A stretch of 64,000 nt of DNA. It comes from a virus. The position numbers and the translations under genes were made by a program. This document shows, piece after piece, positions 16,661 to 25,783 of the stretch (its first letter is position 1; the number at the start of each line of letters is the position of its first letter). The DNA lies in IMG/VR virus record IMGVR_UViG_3300024314_000002, positions 38,535 through 102,534 of that record. The stretch is one strand, 5' to 3'. The notes under the pieces were generated by a model. That model was not told the origin of the DNA, made no database searches, and worked only from the letters and a program-made list of their open reading frames with translations.

Positions 16661-18721
16661 ATGAATACAAAAAACAATCTATTAATCCTAGAAAGATCTT
16701 CTAGTGAATTAGAATTCAAACAAGATGGTGATGGGGCTTATGTCCTTGAAGGTATATTTGGAGAAATTGACAAAAAGAATAGAAATAATAGAATCTATAC
16801 TGAGTCAGAATATGTTCCACAAATTGAAGCTCTTCAATCTAAAATAGGTTCTTCTAAACTTTTAGGAGAATTAGATCACCCACAAACATTTGATGTATCT
16901 TTAAAAAACGTATCTCACGTTATTGAAGAATTATCCTATGATAGCGAAACAAAACAAGTAAAAGGTAAAATCAGATTACTTGATACTGAAGCTGGTCGTC
17001 AGGCTAAAGCTTTGGTTGATGCTGGTGTTCCTTTACAAATTTCATCTAGAGCAGCTGGTACAGTTGAATCTAACGGGACTGTTAAAATTAAGCAATTATT
17101 CACTTATGATTTAGTTGCAGATCCTGGCTTTGAAAATGCTGAATTAAAAAGAGTTAACGAATCTTTCGGATTTGATAACGATTCTAGCATTCAAATTTAT
17201 GAAATTGGAAATACAAAAGAACTTTTAACAACCGAAAATAAAACTGAAAACAAAATGGCTGAATCAAAATTCGTAAGTACTGATGATTTTAATAAATATT
17301 CACAGTATTTATCAAGCGAAATAAAAACTATTAAAGAGGGAATGGAATCTTTAAATAGTGATGAATCTGTAAAGTCTGAAGTTGAAAGCGTTAAAGAATA
17401 TTCAAACTATCTTGCTGAGAAATTAGAAAAGACTATCGAGTATTCTGCATACCTTGCTGAAAACTTAGATAATACAATAACTACAAATAACGAAATATCT
17501 GAGAAATTAGATAATAGCGTTGCATATACTGAGCATGTTGCTGAAGGTGTTGAATCAATTAAAGACTATACTAATTATTTAGCAGAATCTTATAATGAAG
17601 GTGCAACAACTCATGAAGGCTTATTAAAGTATATTGAATACTTAAAAGAAAATTTAGAAAAAGTTACTGAATACGCAGAATACGTTGCAGAAACAGTTAA
17701 TTCTAACTTATTACTAGAAGATGAAGCTGGTAAAGAAGTTGAAGAAATTGAAGATGAAGACGATTCTACAGATGTTACTGAACCTACAGTTGATGCTGAA
17801 GATAATGAATTAGATCATGGTGCAGAAGTTGAAGACAAATCTGACGAGTTAGAAGACGAATTAGAAGACACAGTTGACGATGCAGGTGACGAAGAAATTT
17901 CTGAAGAAGAAGACGTTGAAGCAGTTGAAGAAACTGAAGAAGAAGACGTTGAAGAAGGAAATGCATTTGGTGCTGCAAGAGCAAAAGCAATCGCAGACGG
18001 AGAAAAAGAATTTACAGTAGACGGAGAAACTTATAAAGTTGAAGACGTTGATGCTGAAGATAAAGAAAATGCAGAAGAATTCGTAGAAGAAACTGAAGCA
18101 GTAGAAGAAACTGAAGAAGAAGAAACTGAAGCAGTAGAAGAAACTGAAGAAGAAGAAACTGAAGCAGTAGAAGAAACTGAAACAGTAGATACATTAGATG
18201 CTTACAAATCTGAAATTAGTTCTAAATTATCTGCTTTAATCGAAAAAGCAACTGTTAAAGAAAATACTAACCCTCATTTCTTTAGATTTATTTCTGAAGC
18301 TAAGAAAGCAGAATATAACGAATTAAATACTGAAGATCAATCTAAAGTATTAAAATCAATCGAAGGAAAAGGATTCTTAACTGAAGGACAAATTCTTACA
18401 TTATGGAACTCTTCATTAATAAATAGCGTTAAAACTAACGAACCTAATGTTATTGAAATGATGCCAGAAGAATATAAAGAAGCATGGTCTAACATGTCAG
18501 ATAACAAGAAAACAGCTCTTATAGCTCAATCTAAATACCATAAACTAGAAACTGCTTACCAAGTAAGAAACTTCTGGCAAACTAGAGATCTTAGAGATGT
18601 CAAAGTTGTTATGGAAAAAGTAGAATCAGTAAATGAAGCTGCTCCTGTTATTGAAGACAAAAAACCTTTATATGATTTAACTAATGTTAAGAAGTCTATT
18701 AACAAGAGATTCAACAAGTAA
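16661..18721 (+). CDS. 21-22: Prohead protease fused to scaffold (gp21-gp22-like fusion)
   Basis: Residues 1-165 match the T4 gp21/herpes-assemblin-type serine protease: 'VLEGIFGEIDKKNRNNRIYT', H73 in 'ELDHPQ', S128-S129 in 'ISSRAAG' and 'VADPGF'. Residues about 200-690 are helical scaffold: repeated 'YSNYLAEKLEKTIEYSAYLA' heptads, a very acidic repeat region and a conserved-looking C-terminal helical domain. In T4 protease and scaffold are separate genes. M199 (ATG 17255-17257) follows an A-rich leader like those of true starts here, so a scaffold-only 488-aa product may also be made. The protein directs capsid assembly and is then digested. Confidence 0.85.
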   Translation: MNTKNNLLILERSSSELEFKQDGDGAYVLEGIFGEIDKKNRNNRIYTESEYVPQIEALQSKIGSSKLLGELDHPQTFDVSLKNVSHVIEELSYDSETKQVKGKIRLLDTEAGRQAKALVDAGVPLQISSRAAGTVESNGTVKIKQLFTYDLVADPGFENAELKRVNESFGFDNDSSIQIYEIGNTKELLTTENKTENKMAESKFVSTDDFNKYSQYLSSEIKTIKEGMESLNSDESVKSEVESVKEYSNYLAEKLEKTIEYSAYLAENLDNTITTNNEISEKLDNSVAYTEHVAEGVESIKDYTNYLAESYNEGATTHEGLLKYIEYLKENLEKVTEYAEYVAETVNSNLLLEDEAGKEVEEIEDEDDSTDVTEPTVDAEDNELDHGAEVEDKSDELEDELEDTVDDAGDEEISEEEDVEAVEETEEEDVEEGNAFGAARAKAIADGEKEFTVDGETYKVEDVDAEDKENAEEFVEETEAVEETEEEETEAVEETEEEETEAVEETETVDTLDAYKSEISSKLSALIEKATVKENTNPHFFRFISEAKKAEYNELNTEDQSKVLKSIEGKGFLTEGQILTLWNSSLINSVKTNEPNVIEMMPEEYKEAWSNMSDNKKTALIAQSKYHKLETAYQVRNFWQTRDLRDVKVVMEKVESVNEAAPVIEDKKPLYDLTNVKKSINKRFNK
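18086..18184 (+). repeat. Three tandem 33-bp repeats in the scaffold gene
   Basis: Units at 18086, 18119 and 18152 encode 11-residue acidic repeats of the form EETEAVEETEE. The last unit differs near its end. They lie in the disordered acidic part of the scaffold and could vary in number by slippage. Confidence 0.85.
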
Positions 18722-18767
18722 TATCTTAATATTTTAGGAAAAACGTAAAAAACGTAAATATAATAAC

Positions 18768-18775
18768 AATATATA
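18768..18775 (+). promoter_or_regulatory. Putative late promoter box AATATATA of the capsid gene
   Basis: It lies about 100 bp before the capsid start, giving an unusually long leader for this genome. Confidence 0.4.
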
Positions 18776-18787
18776 GTATATCGATAA

Positions 18788-18839
18788 TCAGATAAGAAGA
18801 AAAAATCTGACAAACATCGAGAAGATCGTTCAATCGATC
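18788..18839 (+). other. Hairpin-rich 5' leader of the major capsid gene
   Basis: Two hairpins are visible: TCAGAT (18788-18793) with ATCTGA (18805-18810), and GATCG (18824-18828) with CGATC (18835-18839). The leader ends in an A-rich unstructured stretch before the ATG. It may stabilise a very abundant mRNA. Confidence 0.4.
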
Positions 18840-18876
18840 AAATTTAAACAACCATTAAAAAAAAACAAATAATAAA

Positions 18877-20316
18877 ATGGCAAATTTAATTAACTCTGCA
18901 GAAGTTAGAGAAACTTGGGCTCCGATCATCGAATCAGCTACAGGTATCAACGAAGCAGAAAAACTAGCGTGGATGTCAGAATACTGTCATAACCACAAAC
19001 TTTACGAAGATGCACACATCATGTCTTTAGGGACTGCTGGTAACATCTACGGTATGGGTAATGTATCTTTACCTTCTGCAACTGCAGACGGTTCAGGTGA
19101 TAAAGCTCCTACATTATTACCATTAGCAATGCAAGTTGCTGCACAAACTATAGGTTTAGACTTAGTACCAGTTGTACCAATGGCTGGACCAATGGGTCTT
19201 TTATCTTACTTAGACTTCGTTTACGAAGGTGGTAAATTAGCTGGAGATGTTGCTCCAACTTACATCAAAACTGACGCTGCTAAAGCTGAGGTAGATGGTA
19301 ACGAATCAGGTGGATTTACTTTCACTTGGATCGGTTCTTCTAGAATTGACAACATGGATATCTATAAAGTTGCTGAAGCAGCTTCTACTTCAGGTTCTGT
19401 TGCTGATGCAATCAACGCATTAGATACTGAAGTTGATGCAGATGATGCTACTATCGCTATTGTTAAATCAGTAGAATTAGTAAAAGGTTTAGAAGATCAT
19501 ATTAAAGGATTCGCTGCTGCTGACGAAGATGGTAACCCATTCTCAAGAGGTGCAGGTGAACAAACTCCTGACAAAGTTATGGGTCTTTCTTTATTCTCAA
19601 AAAGTGTTGCTGCTGAAACTTTCCAAGTTGCCGCTGCAGTTACTAGAGAACAAGTACAAGATCTTAAACAATTCGGTGTAGATGCTGTTGCTCAAGTTGA
19701 GTCAGTATTAACTAACGAATTAACTCAGTCAATCAACAACTTAATCTTAGCTAAACTTAATTCTTTAGGTAAAGATAACGTTACAGCTGCTGGTGTAAAT
19801 TTAGACTGTAATTTAGCATTAAATGCTGATTTCGGTGGTGAGACTATCGCTTCTAACCATAGAAGAATCTTAACTTCAATCCTTGCTGCTGCGAACTTTA
19901 TCGCAAACAGAGGTAGAAGAGGTGCTGGTAACTTTTGTGTTGTAGGTCCTAAAGTGGCTACAGCTTTACAATCAGTTGCTGGTTTCGTTGCTAACCCAAT
20001 GGCTAACACATTATCACAAGCAGCAGGTGCAATCTACCCAGTAGGTTCTGTAGCTGGTGTAAATGTATACACTGACCCAAGACAAGCATGGGGAGCTAAT
20101 GATTCTAATTACGAAGTAGTAGTTGGTAGAAAAGGTGACGGTAATGGTCCTGGATTAGTATTCATGCCTTACTTAATGGCTGAATCAGTACAAACAATCG
20201 CTGAAGGAACTATGGCTCCTAAAGTAGCTGTTAAATCTAGATTCGCATTAGTTGAAGCAGGTTTCCACCCAGAAACTCAATATGTTACATACGAAGTTAA
20301 AGGATTAGCTCTTTAA
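18877..20316 (+). CDS. 23: Major capsid protein (gp23-like)
   Basis: The 479-aa protein shows T4 gp23 landmarks: N-terminal 'RETWAPIIESATGI', the 'QVAAQTIGLDLVPVVPMAGPMGLLSYLDFVYEGG' region, 'AAVTREQVQDLKQFGVDAVAQVES' and 'ANRGRRGAGNFCVVGPKVA'. It builds the hexamers of the HK97-fold shell and is normally trimmed by the prohead protease. Codon use is strongly biased to GCT/GTT, as expected for the most abundant protein. It has its own long leader and its own terminator. Confidence 0.96.
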   Translation: MANLINSAEVRETWAPIIESATGINEAEKLAWMSEYCHNHKLYEDAHIMSLGTAGNIYGMGNVSLPSATADGSGDKAPTLLPLAMQVAAQTIGLDLVPVVPMAGPMGLLSYLDFVYEGGKLAGDVAPTYIKTDAAKAEVDGNESGGFTFTWIGSSRIDNMDIYKVAEAASTSGSVADAINALDTEVDADDATIAIVKSVELVKGLEDHIKGFAAADEDGNPFSRGAGEQTPDKVMGLSLFSKSVAAETFQVAAAVTREQVQDLKQFGVDAVAQVESVLTNELTQSINNLILAKLNSLGKDNVTAAGVNLDCNLALNADFGGETIASNHRRILTSILAAANFIANRGRRGAGNFCVVGPKVATALQSVAGFVANPMANTLSQAAGAIYPVGSVAGVNVYTDPRQAWGANDSNYEVVVGRKGDGNGPGLVFMPYLMAESVQTIAEGTMAPKVAVKSRFALVEAGFHPETQYVTYEVKGLAL

Positions 20317-20345
20317 TTAGAACTAACTTTTAGATTTTAATATTA

Positions 20346-20375
20346 AAGGTCCTCTATTTTAGAGGACCTTTTTTT
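20346..20375 (+). terminator. Rho-independent terminator after the capsid gene
   Basis: AAGGTCCTCT (20346-20355) pairs with AGAGGACCTT (20361-20370), followed by a T run to 20375. Confidence 0.92.
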
Positions 20376-20395
20376 GTTTCGTTGAAACTTAAACA

Positions 20396-20403
20396 GATAT
20401 ATA
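20396..20403 (+). promoter_or_regulatory. Putative late promoter box GATATATA
   Basis: It lies 33 bp before the start at 20437. A TTGAAA at 20382-20387 and TATAAG at 20407-20412 are also present. Confidence 0.4.
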
Positions 20404-20436
20404 GACTATAAGTTTATAAATAAATCAATATAAAAG

Positions 20437-21822
20437 ATGAAAACATTCGAACAATGGTATAATTCTACAAAAAAGGCTGATTCAATAGATGAAGCTTCTG
20501 AAGATAATATACCTGTAGCTAAATCATCAACTTCAATAGAATCAGACACAACTACTGCCATAGCCTCTCCGGAAGCAACGGGAGAAGAGGGTTATTCTAA
20601 AATGATGCAAGATTGTGATGATATTATCAATTCTCTAAAAACACTTTCTGATCAACTTACGGAATCAGAAGATCAACCATTAAATGAAGCAAATCCTATG
20701 GGACAGGTGCTTATGGAAGATCCTATTATTATGGGAGCAGTTCTAGGATTAACGGCAGTTATTGGTGCAGTTGGTTTAGGTGCAAAGGCTATAAAAGATG
20801 GTGCTAAAAATAAAAAGACCATTAAAGAAGCAGAAAAAGATTATTCTAAATTAAAGAAATTAAAAATGCAAACCGTTAAAATGGAAGTTGCAGTATTATC
20901 TTTAGAGGATAAAAGAAGAGAACTTTCAACTACTGAATCAATCGAAGAAGCTGGAGATGATGTAAAGGCGAAGGCAAGCGCAGCAAATAAGAAAAAAGCA
21001 CTTCAAAAAATGAAAGCCAAGTTAGATAATCAAATAGAATCTATGAGGCAGAAAAAAGATGGAATTAATTCAGCTGCTACAGAATATGGATCTTCATTAG
21101 AAGTTAAATACTCAAAGGTAAGTGGATTTGGATCTGGAAAAGTTAAAACGTTAATCGCTGATATGAGAGATCAAATCACGACAGAAGTTTCAGAATATAA
21201 GCTAGATGCATGGGGAGATAAGATGAGTGCCGAGACTAAGAAAGATTTAAAAGAAAGAATTACAAAATCTAAACAGGCTCAAAAGGAGAGAATGGATAAA
21301 ATAACAGCTGAGCAAGAGAAAAATGCTAAGAAGTTAGATGATGCAGCTAAAAATGACGAAAAGGTTAAAGCTGAGCTAGAGCAAATAAAGGCTGAAAAAG
21401 AAAAAGGAAAAGAAAAAGAAGAAGCTCCAGAGGAAACTCCAGAAGAAACTCCAGAAGAAACTCCAACGGAGACTCCGGAAGAAACTCCAGAAAAAGAAGA
21501 TGATTTCGATGCATTTGGAACGGATGGAGACGATGAAGAATCTCCTGAAGAAGAAACGGAAGAAGTCGATAAGACAGATAACTCAAAGGAAGGAATGACC
21601 AAAAGAGTTGATGCTGTTATTGCAAAGGCAGAAGAGAGTGGAGATGAAGCAAAGCTTAAAAAAGCAAAAGAACTTAAAGCTAAAATTCTTGCAAAAGAAT
21701 CTTGGCAATTAAATAATACTAAATTAGGGTTAATATTTGAATCCGATCTTAGAAAAATGGAAATGGAATCTTTAATACAAGAGTCTATTTCAGTTAAAGA
21801 TCGTTTCTCTAAACTAATCTAA
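20437..21822 (+). CDS. Putative internal head protein with membrane-like segment and acidic repeats
   Basis: This 461-aa protein begins 'MKTFEQWYNSTKKADSIDEA', again similar to a capsid-targeting leader. Residues about 100-118 are hydrophobic ('IIMGAVLGLTAVIGAVGLG'), then come long charged coiled coils, a run of ETPEETPE-type repeats (about 330-350), an acidic stretch and a helical C-terminus. Several L/I-x-E sites could be cut by the prohead protease. Placed after gp23 with its own late box, it is plausibly a core or ejected head protein. No homologue recognised. It overlaps the convergent - strand gene by 9 bp. Confidence 0.55.
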   Translation: MKTFEQWYNSTKKADSIDEASEDNIPVAKSSTSIESDTTTAIASPEATGEEGYSKMMQDCDDIINSLKTLSDQLTESEDQPLNEANPMGQVLMEDPIIMGAVLGLTAVIGAVGLGAKAIKDGAKNKKTIKEAEKDYSKLKKLKMQTVKMEVAVLSLEDKRRELSTTESIEEAGDDVKAKASAANKKKALQKMKAKLDNQIESMRQKKDGINSAATEYGSSLEVKYSKVSGFGSGKVKTLIADMRDQITTEVSEYKLDAWGDKMSAETKKDLKERITKSKQAQKERMDKITAEQEKNAKKLDDAAKNDEKVKAELEQIKAEKEKGKEKEEAPEETPEETPEETPTETPEETPEKEDDFDAFGTDGDDEESPEEETEEVDKTDNSKEGMTKRVDAVIAKAEESGDEAKLKKAKELKAKILAKESWQLNNTKLGLIFESDLRKMEMESLIQESISVKDRFSKLI

Positions 21823-22326
21823 ATTCTTTTTAGAATTTTTACGAGCTAAATTTAGAAACTCCTGTTGTTGATTCAATAGGAGTTTTTTTATGTGCTTACG
21901 GAACTCTATCGATGACTTAAGTATTCTAGCATCTACCATAGGAGCCAGTAATGCATCATGATACTCTGGATGAACAAAGTTTTCCAAGCTAAAGTTATCA
22001 GTCTTAGATCTGATAGGTTTACCAGATAGTGCACAGACCCAATCTATTGTGTTATAGTTTTCTTTAAGATCTTCCATCTTCACAAACGAATCAGTAGACC
22101 AATCATAATAATACTTATTTTTAGAGGAAGTATATCTATGTTGACATATATTGAATATGATATGAACGAACTGATCGCTTTCACACCTTTCACCTAAAAT
22201 AGGATTTTCTATTAATAGTCTCTTCTGCTGTCTTGCAAGATTTGATAACTTAATTCCAAATCTATTAGAATAAGGAGAATGAGGGGAAACCCTTTCCAAT
22301 TTGGGATATTTTTTATTATATGCCAT
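21814..22326 (-). CDS. Hypothetical protein (170 aa), minus strand
   Basis: One of only two - strand genes. The 170-aa product has a basic N-terminus ('AYNKKYPKLERVSPHSPYS'), possible metal ligands (C and H in 'FNICQHRYTSS' and 'WVCALSGKP') and a helical C-terminus rich in Q and K. On its strand the sequence just before the start reads AATAAATACTAT, like a T4 late -10 region. Its 3' end overlaps the preceding gene. Function unknown. Confidence 0.7.
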   Translation of the reverse strand: MAYNKKYPKLERVSPHSPYSNRFGIKLSNLARQQKRLLIENPILGERCESDQFVHIIFNICQHRYTSSKNKYYYDWSTDSFVKMEDLKENYNTIDWVCALSGKPIRSKTDNFSLENFVHPEYHDALLAPMVDARILKSSIEFRKHIKKLLLNQQQEFLNLARKNSKKNLD

Positions 22327-22339
22327 ATAGTATTTATTC

Positions 22340-22369
22340 GTGAAACAAAACAGCTATATTATGTATAAT
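22340..22369 (+). promoter_or_regulatory. Putative promoter of the clamp-loader gene
   Basis: GTGAAA (22340-22345), an 18-bp spacer and TATAAT (22364-22369), with the start codon 16 bp downstream. It sits between divergent genes, so it must serve gp44. Confidence 0.55.
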
Positions 22370-22385
22370 TATTAAACAAATTTAC

Positions 22386-23336
22386 ATGGTTCACACACTG
22401 TTCACAGAAAAATATCGTCCAAATAACTTAGACGAGTTGATTTTACCAGAAAGAGTAATGTCAAAATTTAAAGATGGTCTAACTCAAAATGTACTTTTGG
22501 CTGGAAGCCCTGGTACTGGTAAGACATCTACTGCGAAGGCGATTGTTAAGCAATTCGAACTTCCTTATATTTACATCAATGCATCAACTGATACTTCAGT
22601 AGATGTTATTAGAACCAGGATTATGGATTTCTGTTCTACTATGTCTATCTTAGATGATCAAGGTAAGATGAAAATAGTTATCCTCGATGAGGTAGATGGT
22701 GTATCTGATCAATTCTTTAAAGCTCTTCGTGCTACTATGGAACAATTTGCATCTAATTCAAGGTTTATTGCAACCTGTAATTATGTAAATAAAATTCCAG
22801 ATCCAATTCTTTCAAGGTTCGAAGTAATTAATTTCGACTTTGATAAAGAAGAAGAGAGCGAATTGACAAAGAAATATATTAGACGAGTATATGATATATG
22901 TGGAAAAGAAGAAATGACAATAGAAAAACCAGCATTGGTTGAATTTGTCCGTAGAAACTTCCCAGATCTTCGCTCGACACTTAATAAATTACAAGGATAT
23001 AAGTCAGAAGGAACGAGTAAGATTACATTAAATGATGTTAAAAAGTTTAACTCAGTCTATAAAGATGTTTTTGAATTAATCTTTAATGAAACAGACCCTG
23101 TTAAAAACTATAAGTATTTAGTAGGTGAATATTCAAATAGAACAGATGAAATACTTCAAACATTAGGAGAAGAGTTCATAGACTATATTCAATCAGAGAA
23201 AGGAAATAGCGCAAAGCATATTCCTCAAATTGCAGTAACTGTAGCAGAACATCAGGCACAAAGGGTTCACGTAATTGACCCAGCGATAACCATGCTAAGT
23301 TGTATATATAAGCTACAAGAAATAATTAGAAATTAA
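22386..23336 (+). CDS. 44: Clamp loader large subunit (gp44-like AAA+ ATPase)
   Basis: The 316-aa protein has P-loop GSPGTGKT at residues 40-47, Walker B 'IVILDEVDG' near residue 100, sensor 1 'FIATCNYVNKIP' and the arginine-finger SRC-like 'ILSRFE'. Length matches T4 gp44 (319 aa). It opens the sliding clamp and loads it onto primed DNA together with gp62; the small subunit is perhaps the gene at 24657. Confidence 0.93.
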   Translation: MVHTLFTEKYRPNNLDELILPERVMSKFKDGLTQNVLLAGSPGTGKTSTAKAIVKQFELPYIYINASTDTSVDVIRTRIMDFCSTMSILDDQGKMKIVILDEVDGVSDQFFKALRATMEQFASNSRFIATCNYVNKIPDPILSRFEVINFDFDKEEESELTKKYIRRVYDICGKEEMTIEKPALVEFVRRNFPDLRSTLNKLQGYKSEGTSKITLNDVKKFNSVYKDVFELIFNETDPVKNYKYLVGEYSNRTDEILQTLGEEFIDYIQSEKGNSAKHIPQIAVTVAEHQAQRVHVIDPAITMLSCIYKLQEIIRN

Positions 23337-23340
23337 TTGC

Positions 23341-23387
23341 TGAAATATTTTTTTATCTCAGAAATTTTGCTTATATTAGTAATATAA
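23341..23387 (+). repeat. Dispersed intergenic element, copy A
   Basis: It contains the blocks TTTTTTTATCTCAG and TTTTGCTTATATTAG directly before RNase H. It is the most shortened copy: the upstream GAAAATAAACAG part is missing. Confidence 0.8.
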
Positions 23388-23397
23388 AACAAAACAC

Positions 23398-24624
23398 ATG
23401 AAACTAGGAAAACATACATTGTTAATTGACGGTAACTATTTTTTACACAGTAGACTATTCGTTCTACCTAGGCCTAAAGGTAAACAATTATTAGGCGATA
23501 AAGAATCACAATCTCAACTTATGAGAAAGCTATGTATTGACTTCGCCTCAGAAGTTCGTAAAATGGCTCCTTTTGTAGACCAGATTGTTGTTGCAGTTGA
23601 TGCTAAATCATGGCGTAAAGATCTTTTTCCTGATGCACAATATAAAGGAACTAGAACACATGACGATTCTATTAATTGGAAAGCAGTCTTCGGTGTTTAT
23701 GCTGAATGGCAAAAAATACTAGAACAAAAGGGTATTATTATCCACCAGGTTCAAGGTGCAGAAGCAGATGATGTAATGTACGGCTGGTCTACTCAATTAA
23801 ATAGCGAAGGTAAAAATTGCATTGCATGGACAGGTGATAGAGATTTAATTCAACTCGTAAACTACAATCAAGCGACAGATGCATATACACTATGGTATTA
23901 TAATTCTAAGAAAAAGCTTATTGCCTTTGAAGGTTTCGAAGATGTAATGGCATCTAGAAAAACATCTACAATGACCAATGACGAATTGTTATTCAACATT
24001 GCCTCAGAAGAAGCAACGTACGACAAGCTAAAGGAAGACTTCCAGGCATGGATGGATAAGAACAGAGTAGAAGTTCAAGAAATTAACTGTGACGACTTTG
24101 TATTCGGTAAAATCCTACAAGGTGACAAATCAGATAATATTCCTTCAGTTATTACATGGACTAAAGCTGCATCTAATGGCAAGATCAGAAACTATTCACT
24201 TACAGAAAAACATTGTGTAAAGATCTTAGAACAATATAAGAAAGAAGAAAGCGAATTTACAATAGAACACTTTTTCAATAGAGGTCAAGTAAATAAGCTA
24301 GTAGATATTATTTATAGAGTTGTTGGTAAATCTGATCCTAAGGAAATCAGAATTAGATTTAATCAAAACTTAGATCTAGTTCTTCTTCACTATAATACTA
24401 TTCCCCTTGCAATTCAAAAAGGTATTTATAATAATATTGAAGCAGATAGAAATGTTTTACCAGAGTTCTCTAATATCACTCAGATGGAAAAGATCTTAGA
24501 AGGAACAGATTGGATGGCAAAGAAATCACAGGGTGCTCCTAAAAAGTATGATGCCTTCGCAGGATTAAAAGAAGATAGTAGCAAGGAAAGACCTTCTACT
24601 AAGAAATTGAACGAACTTTTTTAA
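23398..24624 (+). CDS. rnh: RNase H / 5'-3' exonuclease (T4 Rnh, FEN-like PIN nuclease)
   Basis: Acidic metal-binding motifs of the FEN/RNase H family occur in order: 'LLIDGNYFLH', 'VVAVDAKSWR', 'GAEADDVMYG', 'TGDRDLIQL' and 'LQGDKSDNIPS', the last starting the helix-hairpin-helix. The 408-aa protein is longer than T4 Rnh (305 aa), mainly in the C-terminal half. It removes RNA primers from lagging-strand fragments. The C-terminus 'KKLNELF' resembles a clamp-binding tail. Confidence 0.9.
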   Translation: MKLGKHTLLIDGNYFLHSRLFVLPRPKGKQLLGDKESQSQLMRKLCIDFASEVRKMAPFVDQIVVAVDAKSWRKDLFPDAQYKGTRTHDDSINWKAVFGVYAEWQKILEQKGIIIHQVQGAEADDVMYGWSTQLNSEGKNCIAWTGDRDLIQLVNYNQATDAYTLWYYNSKKKLIAFEGFEDVMASRKTSTMTNDELLFNIASEEATYDKLKEDFQAWMDKNRVEVQEINCDDFVFGKILQGDKSDNIPSVITWTKAASNGKIRNYSLTEKHCVKILEQYKKEESEFTIEHFFNRGQVNKLVDIIYRVVGKSDPKEIRIRFNQNLDLVLLHYNTIPLAIQKGIYNNIEADRNVLPEFSNITQMEKILEGTDWMAKKSQGAPKKYDAFAGLKEDSSKERPSTKKLNELF

Positions 24625-24656
24625 TAAACTTATAGCAAGTTTACAGTATAATTTAT

Positions 24657-25088
24657 ATGCTAGACGAAACAAAATTATTTGATTTTGTAAAGATCATGTT
24701 TACAAAACCTAATCAATACAAGAACGTAAAGAACTTTAATAAGAAGAGACACCACTTCATGATTAACAGATTTTTTGCTATTAAATATCCATCAAATGCA
24801 CAGTTATTTAATGTGAATGGAATTAATGGCAATGCAGTTATAGATAGTTGGCACATGGTATCTTCAAGATTTCGTTCAGTTCCAGGGTGGATCTATACTA
24901 AAACTAAGAAGGCAGCTCCAAAACCTAAAAAATCAAAAAAAGAATATATACCTAAAGAAGAAACAATTAAATTCTTTTTACAAAGAAATGAAATTGGAAT
25001 GAGAGAGTTCAATGATCTTAAGAAATTCAACCCGGTTGAATTAAATAATAATCTATTGGAATTAGAAAACACAATGCAGGTATATTAA
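24657..25088 (+). CDS. Hypothetical protein, possible clamp-loader small subunit position (143 aa)
   Basis: The product has an N-terminal helical domain ('KRHHFMINRFFAIKYPSNAQ', 'SWHMVSSRFRSVPGWIYTKT'), a basic linker and a helical C-terminus. Similar 'MINRFFSIKYP...GWIYTK' proteins occur in large phages, in my recollection among replication genes. Placement after gp44 and Rnh makes a gp62-like role possible, but no specific motif supports it. It overlaps none of its neighbours; its stop abuts the next ATG. Confidence 0.6.
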   Translation: MLDETKLFDFVKIMFTKPNQYKNVKNFNKKRHHFMINRFFAIKYPSNAQLFNVNGINGNAVIDSWHMVSSRFRSVPGWIYTKTKKAAPKPKKSKKEYIPKEETIKFFLQRNEIGMREFNDLKKFNPVELNNNLLELENTMQVY

Positions 25089-25742
25089 ATGATTAGTTAC
25101 TACGACTTTAATGATGTGGCTACGGTTGTTGACGCCACCCTATTCAAATATAATTACATCGACAATAAGATTCTTACACTAGTAAAGAATCAATTAGACT
25201 ATAGGGTCGTTAATGATGGATCTCTTCTAGTAAGTAAAGAGCAATTATCTTTGTTTTTAAAAGAAAACTTTCAATCCGATATTAATAGAATTAATGCAAC
25301 TGGTTTTGAACAATTTCATAAAGAAGCAACTACTATCTATTTTCTACATAAGATTTTAAATGATTTTACAAATCTAGAATATGTTAAACTGACTATCAAT
25401 AAGAATAAATCTTATAGTAGATTATCTGACATAGATGGAATTAAGACTCTTAGATTTAATTTTAAAGTATTGGCAGGAACATTAAGGCTATATGATATAT
25501 TTCAACAAGAAAAAGATTTACAAGAAATAAACTCTATTTTAATTTCACTAGGTCTTATGAAAAAGAATGTTCCTTACGCAAGGCACAATGCTTCTCATAT
25601 ATTTAATGCCTTAGATTCTTTTGTAAGATCGAGAGAAGGTTCAGATGGAAAAGAATTTGATACTGCATTAGATCTAATGGACTGCATAGAAGCTAAGATC
25701 CAAGATGATAATCCCAAAATAATGTTAATCACTGATTACTAG
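25089..25742 (+). CDS. Hypothetical protein (217 aa)
   Basis: The start directly follows the preceding stop. The 217-aa product is mixed alpha/beta with charged C-terminal helices ('DSFVRSREGSDGKEFDTAL'). No family recognised. It closes the gp44-Rnh operon before a late-type box. Confidence 0.6.
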   Translation: MISYYDFNDVATVVDATLFKYNYIDNKILTLVKNQLDYRVVNDGSLLVSKEQLSLFLKENFQSDINRINATGFEQFHKEATTIYFLHKILNDFTNLEYVKLTINKNKSYSRLSDIDGIKTLRFNFKVLAGTLRLYDIFQQEKDLQEINSILISLGLMKKNVPYARHNASHIFNALDSFVRSREGSDGKEFDTALDLMDCIEAKIQDDNPKIMLITDY

Positions 25743-25754
25743 CTTTCTTTAACG

Positions 25755-25762
25755 AATATATA
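25755..25762 (+). promoter_or_regulatory. Putative late promoter box AATATATA
   Basis: It lies 21 bp before the start at 25784 and marks the beginning of the packaging/tail block. Confidence 0.45.
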
Positions 25763-25783
25763 GACAAAAGAACTAGATATTAA

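Noticed and set aside
17784-18194. Minus-strand leucine/glutamine-rich ORFs opposite the scaffold and head genes
   Set aside because: They are reverse readings of GAA-rich acidic repeats, with no leader and no protein-like composition.
24623-24652. AATAAA-N18-TATAAT before 24657 (and a similar one before 43667) as promoters
   Set aside because: The -10 box ends only 4 bp before the start codon, so transcription would begin at or inside the ATG. Kept out of the promoter list.
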